From assembly GCF_029624655.1 (NCBI RefSeq), contig NZ_JARRSA010000002.1, positions 1 to 64,000 on the forward strand: DNA of 64,000 bases, written 5' to 3'. The position numbers and the translations under genes are program-made. This stretch comes from Roseicyclus salinarum (GTDB lineage Bacteria > Pseudomonadota > Alphaproteobacteria > Rhodobacterales > Rhodobacteraceae). The notes beneath the pieces are model-generated. The model was not told the DNA's origin. It saw only the letters and a program-made list of their open reading frames with translations, and did no database searches. Shown here one piece after another: positions 19,779 through 27,245 of this stretch (the first letter of the stretch is position 1; each line of letters begins with the position of its first letter).

Positions 19779-19803
19779 CGTCTTCAGTCCTGGGCGACCG
19801 GCC

Positions 19804-20643
19804 TCAATGCGCCATGAAGACCGGGATCTTCGCGTGTTCCAGCATGTTGCGCGTCGCTCCGCCGAGGATGGCCTCGCGGAAGCGGGAATGGCCGTAGGCG
19901 CCCATCACCAGCAGATCGGCGTCGATGTCCTCGACGTGACGCGCGATGACCTCGCTGACGCGCGGCAGCGTCTGGGGCTGGAGGTTCACTTCGACGTGGA
20001 TGCCGTGACGGCTCAGCATCTGCGACAGTTCAGCACCCGGGTCGGAGGTTTCGGACGCGTGCCTTTCGGGGGCGACCGTGCAGATCGACACGAGCTTTGC
20101 GCTGACGAGGAGCGGCATGGCGCGGCGAACCGCCTCCATCGCCTCGGGCGAGTCGTTCCAGGCGATCACGACCTTCTCGGGCGTGAGGACGGGCGGCGCC
20201 CCGTCTGCAAGCACGATGACCGGGGCGTGGCCCTGGAACATCGCGGCCTCCACGACGACCGGCGCGTCGGCCGGAAGGTTCTCGCCGTAGGGCTTCGGCA
20301 GGACGACGAGGTCGGCATAGCGCGCGCGCCGCGCCACGATCGTGGTGACGGAGGCCGATTGCGCGACCAGCGCCTCCACCCCCCAGCTCAACCCGGTGCG
20401 GGCCAGCCGCTCGCGCGCCGCCTTTTCGATCCGGGTCGCCTCGGACTGGGCCTGCGCCAGCGTTTCCTCGTGCATGAGCGCCGTCGCGCCGGCGAAATAA
20501 TAGCCAGTCTGCGTGCGGTCGATCCCGATGCACAGAACGTCGAGATGCGCTTCCGCCGCCTCGGCGACGCTGACTGCCGCGTCCAGCACCGGCGCGACCT
20601 CGTCGGTCTCCGTCAGGATCGTGAGAATGCTCTTGTAGGCCAT
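19804..20643 (-). CDS. Tandem universal stress protein (UspA family)
   Basis: A 279-residue cytoplasmic protein made of two Usp domains, roughly residues 1-145 and 150-279. The second carries the ATP-binding loop GAYGHSRFREAILGGATRNML, matching G-2x-G-9x-G-(S/T). The first keeps the fold but not a clear nucleotide loop. Such tandem Usp proteins are often induced by low oxygen. This gene diverges from ccoNOQP, and the shared region holds two FNR boxes, one only 57 bp from this start, so FnrL control is likely. The biochemical role is not known. Confidence 0.92.
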   Translation of the reverse strand: MAYKSILTILTETDEVAPVLDAAVSVAEAAEAHLDVLCIGIDRTQTGYYFAGATALMHEETLAQAQSEATRIEKAARERLARTGLSWGVEALVAQSASVTTIVARRARYADLVVLPKPYGENLPADAPVVVEAAMFQGHAPVIVLADGAPPVLTPEKVVIAWNDSPEAMEAVRRAMPLLVSAKLVSICTVAPERHASETSDPGAELSQMLSRHGIHVEVNLQPQTLPRVSEVIARHVEDIDADLLVMGAYGHSRFREAILGGATRNMLEHAKIPVFMAH

Positions 20644-20699
20644 AGAAACCCTCCTCGTGCCTTGCCGGACACTGATAGGCGGCCCGCCGCTGCGGCACC

Positions 20700-20713
20700 T
20701 TGACCTGCGTCAA
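20700..20713. promoter_or_regulatory. FNR/FnrL box, usp-proximal
   Basis: TTGACCTGCGTCAA fits TTGAC-N4-GTCAA, a symmetric FNR dyad, 57 bp upstream of the usp start. It is 17 bp from a second box, so one probably serves each divergent gene. Confidence 0.8.
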
Positions 20714-20730
20714 GCATCCGTTCCGGATTT

Positions 20731-20744
20731 TTGACATGGATCAA
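20731..20744. promoter_or_regulatory. FNR/FnrL box, cco-proximal
   Basis: TTGACATGGATCAA fits TTGAC-N4-ATCAA. It lies 110 bp upstream of ccoN, a spacing compatible with an activator site centred near -41 and a leader of about 60 nt. Confidence 0.85.
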
Positions 20745-20853
20745 GGCTCTCGCCCGTTCCTTCCGCGATGTGGGAGCGGATGGAACAGCCCCGGACGGGC
20801 CGACGCGACTCGAACCGCTCGCTCGGAACCGGGGCAAGACGAAGGGACGATCA

Positions 20854-22455
20854 ATGCTCGATTACCTGAAGCTGGCGGTCCTGGGTGTCATCGTGATCTT
20901 TAGCGCGATCGCCGCCAACTACGCCCGCGACATGGCCTACCTGGTCCACGCCCTGCTGATCATGGCAGTGGCTGGCGGCGTCTTCCTGTGGCAGCTTCGC
21001 CGCACGGGCGAGCCGAGGGTGCCTGCGCCTGCGAACGAATACATGGACGGCCCGGTGAAGGCCGCCGCGATCGCCACCGCCTTCTGGGGCGTCGTGGGCT
21101 TCCTGGCCGGCGTCTACATCGCCTTCCAGCTGGCGTTCCCGGCGCTCAACTTCGATTGGGCGCAGGGCTATCTCAACTTCGGGCGGCTGCGTCCGCTGCA
21201 CACCTCCGCCGTGATCTTCGCCTTCGGCGGCAACGCGCTTTTGGCGGCGTCGTTCTACATCGTCCAGCGGACATCTGCCGCGCGGATGTGGGGCGGCGGG
21301 CTGTCGTGGTTCGTGTTCTGGGGCTACCAGCTTTTCATCGTGCTCGCCGCGACCGGCTACCTGATGGGCGCGACCCAGAGCATGGAATACGCCGAGCCCG
21401 AGTGGTACGTCGACATCTGGCTGACGATCGTCTGGGTCGCCTTCCTCGCGGTCTTCGTCGGCACGCTCCTGAAGCGGAAAGAGCCGCACATCTACGTCGC
21501 GAACTGGTTCCTGCTGTCGTTCATCGTCACGGTGGCCATGCTGCACGTCGTGAACAACCTCACGGTCCCGGTGTCCATCTTCGGGTCGCGGTCGGTGCAC
21601 GTCATGTCCGGCGTCCAGAGCGCGATGACCCAGTGGTGGTACGGCCACAACGCCGTGGGCTTCTTCCTGACCGCGGGCTTCCTGGGCATGATGTACTACT
21701 TCATCCCCAAGCAGGCCGAGCGGCCGGTCTACAGCTACAAGCTGTCGATCATCCACTTCTGGGCGCTGATCTTTCTCTACATCTGGGCCGGACCGCACCA
21801 CCTGCACTACACCGCGCTGCCCGACTGGGCCTCGACGCTGGGCATGGTGTTCTCGATCATCCTCTGGATGCCCTCGTGGGGCGGCATGATCAACGGCCTG
21901 ATGACCCTGTCCGGGGCGTGGGACAAGCTGCGCACGGACCCGGTCCTGCGGATGATGGTCACGTCGGTCGCGTTCTACGGCATGTCGACCTTCGAGGGCC
22001 CGATGATGTCGATCCGCGCGGTCAACTCGCTGTCGCACTACACGGACTGGACGATCGGCCACGTGCACTCGGGCGCGCTGGGCTGGAACGGGATGATCAC
22101 CTTCGGGATGCTCTATTACCTGTTCCCCAAGCTCTGGAACAAGCAGGCGCTCTACAGCGTCAGGGCCGTGTCCTGGCACTACTGGCTCGCGACGATCGGC
22201 ATCGTTCTCTATGCCGCGTCGATGTGGGTCACGGGGATCATGGAAGGCCTGATGTGGCGTGAAGTCGACGCGCAGGGCTTCCTCGTGAACTCCTTCGCCG
22301 ACACGGTCGCCGCGAAATTCCCGATGTACGTGGTCCGCGGGACCGGTGGCATTCTCTACCTCACCGGCGCGCTGATCATGGCCTGGAACCTCTGGATGAC
22401 CGTGACGAAGGGCACCGTCCGCAAGGACGCCCCCGTCGTGGCGCCGGCAGAATAA
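20854..22455 (+). CDS. ccoN: cbb3-type cytochrome c oxidase subunit I
   Basis: A 533-residue catalytic subunit of the high-affinity terminal oxidase, carrying haem b and the haem b3-CuB centre. About twelve to fourteen hydrophobic helices are seen. Ligand motifs include the early [14 protein letters not shown] histidine, the CuB helix [10 protein letters not shown], the HHLHYTALP pair, and the late [10 protein letters not shown]-type region ([16 protein letters not shown]). The ATG at 20854 is chosen by homology to the usual start. First gene of ccoNOQP, with ccoO 14 bp later. Confidence 0.97.
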   Translation: MLDYLKLAVLGVIVIFSAIAANYARDMAYLVHALLIMAVAGGVFLWQLRRTGEPRVPAPANEYMDGPVKAAAIATAFWGVVGFLAGVYIAFQLAFPALNFDWAQGYLNFGRLRPLHTSAVIFAFGGNALLAASFYIVQRTSAARMWGGGLSWFVFWGYQLFIVLAATGYLMGATQSMEYAEPEWYVDIWLTIVWVAFLAVFVGTLLKRKEPHIYVANWFLLSFIVTVAMLHVVNNLTVPVSIFGSRSVHVMSGVQSAMTQWWYGHNAVGFFLTAGFLGMMYYFIPKQAERPVYSYKLSIIHFWALIFLYIWAGPHHLHYTALPDWASTLGMVFSIILWMPSWGGMINGLMTLSGAWDKLRTDPVLRMMVTSVAFYGMSTFEGPMMSIRAVNSLSHYTDWTIGHVHSGALGWNGMITFGMLYYLFPKLWNKQALYSVRAVSWHYWLATIGIVLYAASMWVTGIMEGLMWREVDAQGFLVNSFADTVAAKFPMYVVRGTGGILYLTGALIMAWNLWMTVTKGTVRKDAPVVAPAE

Positions 22456-22469
22456 GGAGGGTCTGGAAC

Positions 22470-23198
22470 ATGGCACTCGAAGGTCACAAGAAGATCGAAA
22501 CCAACGCGACCCTCCTTCTGACGCTCAGCTTTCTGGTCGTCACGGTGGGGGGCATCGTGGAGATCGCGCCGCTTTTCTACCTCGAGAACACGATCGAGGA
22601 CGTGGAAGGGGTGCGCCCCTACTCGCCGCTCGAGCTGGCGGGGCGCGAGATCTACATCCGCGAGGGCTGCTACGTCTGCCACAGCCAGATGATCCGGCCC
22701 ATGCGTGACGAGGTCGAACGTTACGGCCACTACAGCCTCGCGGCCGAGTCGCAGTACGACCACCCGTTCCAGTGGGGTTCGAAGCGGACGGGGCCCGACC
22801 TCGCCCGCGTCGGCGGCCGATACTCGGACGAATGGCACGTCGACCACCTGACCGATCCGCAGTCGGTCGTGCCTGAATCGGTGATGCCCGCCTACGCGTA
22901 TCTTTCGGATGCCGAACTGCGCCCGACCTATGTCGCGGACCTCATGAGCACGCACCGGATCGTGGGCGTGCCCTACACCGACGAGATGATCGAGCAGGCC
23001 TCGTTCGATTTCGTCCAGCAGGCGACCGATTTCGGCGATGGCGGGGTGGTCGAGCGCTACCCCGGCGCACAGCAGCGGGACTTCGACGGCAATCCCGAGG
23101 TGACGGAGATGGACGCCCTGATCGCGTATCTCCAGATGCTCGGCACGCTGGTCGATTTCTCGACCTTCTCCGAAGAAGAAGCATTGGCAAGCCGGTAA
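22470..23198 (+). CDS. ccoO: cbb3-type cytochrome c oxidase subunit II (monohaem)
   Basis: A 242-residue membrane-anchored cytochrome c. One N-terminal helix (about residues 13-35) is followed by a periplasmic domain with the haem site CYVCH in [14 protein letters not shown]. The axial Met candidate lies in [11 protein letters not shown]. It passes electrons from CcoP to CcoN. The length and start [16 protein letters not shown] match the family. AAGGAGG precedes the ATG. Confidence 0.97.
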   Translation: MALEGHKKIETNATLLLTLSFLVVTVGGIVEIAPLFYLENTIEDVEGVRPYSPLELAGREIYIREGCYVCHSQMIRPMRDEVERYGHYSLAAESQYDHPFQWGSKRTGPDLARVGGRYSDEWHVDHLTDPQSVVPESVMPAYAYLSDAELRPTYVADLMSTHRIVGVPYTDEMIEQASFDFVQQATDFGDGGVVERYPGAQQRDFDGNPEVTEMDALIAYLQMLGTLVDFSTFSEEEALASR

Positions 23199-23212
23199 GG
23201 GGGCCTGAACGG

Positions 23213-23440
23213 ATGGAAGACACCTACACCATCATGCGGGTCTTCGCGGGAAGCTGGGGGATGATGTTCCTCCTGCTGTCCTTCCTCGGGGTGATCGTCT
23301 TCGCGCTGCGTCCCGGCAGCCGGCAGATCCACCACGACACCGCGAACATCCCGTTCCGACACGACGACCGGCCGGCAGGGGACGACGAGGCCACCGAGGC
23401 CCGCCGTCAGTCCCGCCAGTTCAAGGAGGCGCGGCAATGA
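23213..23440 (+). CDS. ccoQ: cbb3 oxidase small subunit CcoQ
   Basis: A 75-residue subunit that stabilises the oxidase. A single hydrophobic helix spans residues 13-33 (SWGMMFLLLSFLGVIVFAL), followed by a charged cytoplasmic tail. This is the usual layout of CcoQ/FixQ, though the tail is on the long side. Its stop overlaps the ccoP start by four bases. Confidence 0.93.
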   Translation: MEDTYTIMRVFAGSWGMMFLLLSFLGVIVFALRPGSRQIHHDTANIPFRHDDRPAGDDEATEARRQSRQFKEARQ

Positions 23441-24351
23441 CCGACGACCAGAACAAGCATCCCGAGGAACAGAAGCTCCTGGAGGGCGATCCCGACACGA
23501 CGGGCCATTCCTGGGACGGGATCAAGGAATTCAACAACCCGTTGCCGCGCTGGTGGTTGTGGACCTTCTACGCCACGATCATCTGGGGCGTGGGCTACAC
23601 GATCGCCTATCCGGCCTGGCCCCTGATCAACGGCGCTACGCCCGGCGTTCTGGGCTTCTCGACGCGGGCTGACGTGGTCGAGGACATTCAGCGCTTCGAT
23701 GACATGAACGCCGACATCCGCCAGCGCATCACCGAGGTCGAGCTTGCGGCGATCAACCCCAACGACAACGCGGATCTCTACAACTACGCGATCCAGGGCG
23801 GGGCGGCGACCTTCGCGACGTGGTGCTCCCAGTGCCACGGCTCGGGCGCGGCCGGGGTGCAGGCCTCGGGCTATCCCAACCTGCTCGACGACGACTGGCT
23901 CTGGGGCGGCACGATCGACGAGATCCACACGACGATCAGCCACGGCATCCGCAACGAGGACGACCCGAACGCCCGCTACTCGCAGATGACGGCCTTCGAA
24001 GGCATCCTCACGGAGGAGGAGATCGGCGCGGTCGTGCAGTATGTGCGCAACATCTCGGGGCAGGACCACGACGCGTCCGTGGTCGAGCTGGGCGGGCAGG
24101 TCTACTACGACAACTGCGCGGCGTGCCACATGGATGACGGCACCGGCGACCCGTTCCTCGGCGCGCCAAACCTGACCGACGCGATCTGGCTCTATGGCGG
24201 ATCGCAGGAGGCGATCGAGTACACGGTGCGCAACGCCCGCTTCGGCGTGATGCCTCCGTGGTCCTCGGACGCCTCCGACGCCGGTCGCCTCTCCGAGGCG
24301 GAGGTGCGCGCGGTTTCCGTCTACGTCCACAGCCTCGGCGGCGGCCAGTAG
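23437..24351 (+). CDS. ccoP: cbb3-type cytochrome c oxidase subunit III (dihaem)
   Basis: A 304-residue subunit that accepts electrons from soluble or membrane cytochromes c. A cytoplasmic N-terminus is followed by one helix (WWLWTFYATIIWGVGYTIAY, about residues 44-63) and then two cytochrome c domains. The haem sites are CSQCH (in TWCSQCHGSG) and CAACH (in NCAACHMDDG). The ATG overlaps the ccoQ stop. It closes ccoNOQP; a 9-bp hairpin follows 28 bp later. Confidence 0.97.
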   Translation: MTDDQNKHPEEQKLLEGDPDTTGHSWDGIKEFNNPLPRWWLWTFYATIIWGVGYTIAYPAWPLINGATPGVLGFSTRADVVEDIQRFDDMNADIRQRITEVELAAINPNDNADLYNYAIQGGAATFATWCSQCHGSGAAGVQASGYPNLLDDDWLWGGTIDEIHTTISHGIRNEDDPNARYSQMTAFEGILTEEEIGAVVQYVRNISGQDHDASVVELGGQVYYDNCAACHMDDGTGDPFLGAPNLTDAIWLYGGSQEAIEYTVRNARFGVMPPWSSDASDAGRLSEAEVRAVSVYVHSLGGGQ

Positions 24352-24679
24352 CGCCGTCGCCGCGCTCCCGACACCGCGTGGAGGCGGGCGGCCCCGCCTC
24401 CGTGCATCAAGTTCCGGCGGCCCCTCCCGGGCGCCGGATCGGCACCGGTCCCGGTCCTGTTCGCGCGTTTCCTGCGGGACCGGTGCCTCACTTCCCTCCG
24501 GCCAGGCCCCCTCCGCCCCGGTTCGGACGCAAGTGGGGCGCAGATGTGTCCGCGCGCCCGATTTTTCCCCGAATATACTCTCTTGCTGACCGATTGCGGG
24601 CGTGATGCGACCCAGATCCTGCGCGATCTTGCGCCCAGATATTCAACCAAGAAGATATTTTTCGGGAAGGATTTGCAGC
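24352..24679. other. Gene-free 328-bp spacer with two hairpins and repeat-like segments
   Basis: I see no convincing coding sequence between ccoP and the next gene. The stretch holds a 9-bp hairpin at 24380-24401 (GGAGGCGGG against CCCGCCTCC, loop CGGC), probably the ccoNOQP terminator. It then has a perfect 12-bp inverted repeat, GGCACCGGTCCC (24441-24452) against GGGACCGGTGCC (24476-24487). Two A/T-rich segments follow, ATTTTTCCCCGAATATACTC (24561-24580) and GATATTTTTCGGGAAGGATT (24654-24673), roughly inverted to each other. A small RNA here cannot be excluded. Confidence 0.5.
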
Positions 24680-25117
24680 ATGAAGCGTGTCGCCGTTTTC
24701 GTCACCGCCAGGGAGGGCGGGATCAACATCGACTGGACGGTCCAGACGCGCCCCGTGAGGCCAAGGCTCCGGGCGTCCCGCGTGGGATCCCTTCCCGCGC
24801 CCTACGCCGTCGAGGCAAACCTCAACTTCGAACCGTCGGCAGGCTGGTCGCGCGTGGTCGCGATCCCGCACGCGTCCGCGCCCGCCTCGTTCGAATGGCA
24901 CCTCGCCACGACCCAACCGAGCCGCCTCTGGATCAGGGGCCTTCCCGACAGCGCCATTCCGTCGCTCGGGGGGCGCCGGATCCGCCGCCCCCGACCCGCG
25001 AACCGCGCCGCGCAGGACGCGCCTTCGGTCCACGCGCGGCTTCGGATGATCTTCGACAAGAGCCATTCCCAGTCCCGGGGCCAGGCGCTCGCCGCCCCCC
25101 GTGCCGAGGACTGCTGA
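24680..25117 (+). CDS. Orphan basic protein between ccoNOQP and ccoGHIS
   Basis: A 145-residue protein of unknown family. The start MKRVAVFVTAREGGINIDW follows an AAGGA-like site. Codon third positions are mostly G or C, as in real genes here. A strong rho-independent terminator lies 27 bp past the stop in the same direction, which supports transcription of this strand. The first third has alternating hydrophobic residues, the middle (FEPSAGWSRVVAIPHASAPA) looks beta-rich, and the C-terminus is very basic (GGRRIRRPRPANR). There is no signal peptide, membrane helix or known motif, and no FNR box directly upstream. I do not recognise it; it could be a recent insertion into the cco locus. Confidence 0.6.
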   Translation: MKRVAVFVTAREGGINIDWTVQTRPVRPRLRASRVGSLPAPYAVEANLNFEPSAGWSRVVAIPHASAPASFEWHLATTQPSRLWIRGLPDSAIPSLGGRRIRRPRPANRAAQDAPSVHARLRMIFDKSHSQSRGQALAAPRAEDC

Positions 25118-25144
25118 CACCAAGCGATTGCAGAACCTGCCACT

Positions 25145-25171
25145 GGCGTCCCGTCCGGGGCGCCTTTTTTT
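25145..25171 (+). terminator. Strong rho-independent terminator
   Basis: GGCGTCCC (25145-25152) pairs with GGGGCGCC (25157-25164), with one G-T pair and a GTCC loop. A run of seven T bases follows at 25165-25171. This is the clearest intrinsic terminator in the window. It insulates ccoG from the orphan gene upstream. Confidence 0.88.
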
Positions 25172-25238
25172 CGTGCAGTGACTGCGCGCAACCGCCGCAT
25201 TGGGGGGATTGGTCAGGCCGCCCACTTCGAGTTTACGG

Positions 25239-25252
25239 TTGATCCACGTCAA
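25239..25252. promoter_or_regulatory. FNR/FnrL box upstream of ccoG
   Basis: TTGATCCACGTCAA fits TTGAT-N4-GTCAA. It lies 73 bp before ccoG and beyond the terminator, so ccoGHIS has its own oxygen-controlled promoter, separate from ccoNOQP. Confidence 0.85.
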
Positions 25253-25325
25253 GGAGAGGCCGGCGCCGTCCTCCTACACCGGTCCTGCGCGAACAGTGAC
25301 AACCGAACCCGAGGCCTGACCCGAC

Positions 25326-26747
25326 ATGAGTGCCACCGAAGAGCCTCAAAAGCTCTACGCCGCCCGCGAACCCGTGTTTCCAAAGCGGGTGACGGGAAAG
25401 TTTCGCAATCTCAAATGGCTCATCCTGTTCGTCACTCTCGGCATCTACTACATCACGCCGTGGATCCGCTGGGACCGGGGTCCAAACCTGCCCGACCAGG
25501 CGGTGCTCCTGGATCTCGCCAACCGCCGCTTCTTCTTCTTCTGGATCGAGATCTGGCCGCACGAGTTCTACTTTGTCGCGGGCCTTCTGATCATGGCTGG
25601 CCTCGGGCTGTTCCTGTTCACCTCGGCGCTCGGTCGGGTCTGGTGCGGCTATACCTGTCCGCAGACGGTCTGGACCGACCTGTTCTTCACGGTCGAGCGC
25701 TGGATCGAGGGCGACCGCAACGCGCGTCTCCGGCTTTGGCGCAAGGGCTGGGATTTCCAGAAGATCCGTCTCCGGCTTGCCAAATACGCCGTATGGCTAC
25801 TGATCGCGGTCGCGACAGGCGGGGCATGGGTGTTCTATTTCGCCGACGCGCCCACGCTGTTCATGGAGATCGTGACCGGGCAGGCCGCCTCGGTCGCCTA
25901 TGCCACGATCGGCATCCTGACCTTCACCACCTTCGTCTTCGGCGGCTTCATGCGCGAGCAGGTCTGCATCTACATGTGCCCCTGGCCGCGCATACAGGCC
26001 GCGATGATGGACGAGCACACGATCACGGTCGCCTACCGCGACTGGCGCGGCGAGCCGCGCGGCAAGGGCAAGTCCCGCGACGATCTCGGCGACTGCATCG
26101 ACTGCAACGCCTGCGTGAACGTCTGCCCCGTGGGCATCGACATCCGGGACGGCCAGCAGCTTGAATGCATCACATGCGCGCTGTGCATCGACGCCTGCGA
26201 CGACATCATGGCCAAGGTCGGCAAGCCGCGCGGCCTGATCGACTACATGGCGCTGACCGACGAGACCAACGAACGCGCGGGCAACCCCAAGGTCAGCGTT
26301 TGGAAACACATCTTCCGCCTGCGCACGATGATCTACACCGCGCTTTGGTCGGCCATCGGTATCGCGCTGACGGTGATGCTGTTCGTGCGCTCCGACATCG
26401 ACATGACCGTGGCCCCCGTGCGCAACCCGCAATTCGTGGTCCTGTCCGACGGGTCGATCCGCAACACCTACGACGTGCGGATCCGGAACATGACCGGCGA
26501 GACCACCGACTTCCAGGTAACGCTGACGGCCGACCAGCCCCTGCGGATCGAGCTGGAGGGCCAGGAGGGCAACGTCGTCGAGGTGCCCGTCGACAGCACC
26601 CAGCTGCAGCGGGTCTACGTCATCGCGCCGGCCGGAAGCGCCGCCGCGCAGAGCAACCTCACCGACCTCCGGCTCTGGGTCGAGGACCTCGGCACCACCA
26701 CGCGCAGCTTCGAGGACACCACGTTCTTCGGGAGGGACATGGAATGA
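25326..26747 (+). CDS. ccoG: Cytochrome cbb3 assembly protein CcoG (RdxA/FixG family)
   Basis: A 473-residue membrane iron-sulfur protein thought to reduce copper for the cbb3 active site. Helices lie near residues 30-50, 75-100, 155-185 and 190-205. The motif GRVWCGYTCPQTVWTDLF is in the first half and MREQVCIYMCPWPRIQ in the middle. Two ferredoxin-type cluster motifs follow: C-ID-C-NA-C-VNV-CP, and C-IT-C-AL-C-IDA-C. A final helix precedes an Ig-like C-terminal domain. The stop overlaps ccoH (ATGA). All family hallmarks are present. Confidence 0.96.
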   Translation: MSATEEPQKLYAAREPVFPKRVTGKFRNLKWLILFVTLGIYYITPWIRWDRGPNLPDQAVLLDLANRRFFFFWIEIWPHEFYFVAGLLIMAGLGLFLFTSALGRVWCGYTCPQTVWTDLFFTVERWIEGDRNARLRLWRKGWDFQKIRLRLAKYAVWLLIAVATGGAWVFYFADAPTLFMEIVTGQAASVAYATIGILTFTTFVFGGFMREQVCIYMCPWPRIQAAMMDEHTITVAYRDWRGEPRGKGKSRDDLGDCIDCNACVNVCPVGIDIRDGQQLECITCALCIDACDDIMAKVGKPRGLIDYMALTDETNERAGNPKVSVWKHIFRLRTMIYTALWSAIGIALTVMLFVRSDIDMTVAPVRNPQFVVLSDGSIRNTYDVRIRNMTGETTDFQVTLTADQPLRIELEGQEGNVVEVPVDSTQLQRVYVIAPAGSAAAQSNLTDLRLWVEDLGTTTRSFEDTTFFGRDME

Positions 26748-27229
26748 GCACTGAACGACAGGCCCGCGCGAAGGGCCGTGAGCTGACCGGGGGCAAGGTG
26801 CTCGCCATCTTCGTCGCGGGCTTCGGCACCATCTTCGCGGTGAACATCTTCATGGCATGGAGCGCGGTGGCGACCTTTCCCGGCATGGAAGTCTCGTCGA
26901 GCTACGCCGACAGCCAGACCTTCGACGACCGCCGCGACGCGCAGGAGGCGCTGGGGTGGGACGCCTCGGTCGACATCGAGGGTGACATGCTGGTTCTGAC
27001 GCTGGTGGACGGGAACGGCCGCCCGGTCTATCCGGCCGCTCTCGACGCGCTTCTGACGCGCCCGACCAACCGGACCGAGGACCAGGCCCTGACCCTTGCG
27101 CGGGGCGCGAACGGCGTCCTGACCGCGCCGGTGACGGTCAGCGAGGGGCGCTGGCGGCTGCGGCTGACCGGGGTCGCGCGCGACGGAACCGAGTATCGCC
27201 ACAACATCACCTTCGAGCTTCGGGGCTGA
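26744..27229 (+). CDS. ccoH: FixH/CcoH family cbb3 assembly protein
   Basis: A 161-residue protein with one N-terminal membrane helix (about residues 17-40, GGKVLAIFVAGFGTIFAVNIFMAW) and a periplasmic beta domain. The sequence TFPGMEVSSSYADSQTFDDR after the helix is a typical FixH segment. The C-terminal strands end EYRHNITFELRG. It helps stabilise CcoN during oxidase assembly. It overlaps ccoG by four bases and precedes ccoI by 16 bp. Confidence 0.93.
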   Translation: MSTERQARAKGRELTGGKVLAIFVAGFGTIFAVNIFMAWSAVATFPGMEVSSSYADSQTFDDRRDAQEALGWDASVDIEGDMLVLTLVDGNGRPVYPAALDALLTRPTNRTEDQALTLARGANGVLTAPVTVSEGRWRLRLTGVARDGTEYRHNITFELRG

Positions 27230-27245
27230 GCCCACGGGAGGGCGA

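Noticed and set aside
24802-25200. Minus-strand frame opposite the orphan gene
   Set aside because: The strong terminator with its T run only works for plus-strand transcription; the minus frame lacks a ribosome site and reads through that hairpin.
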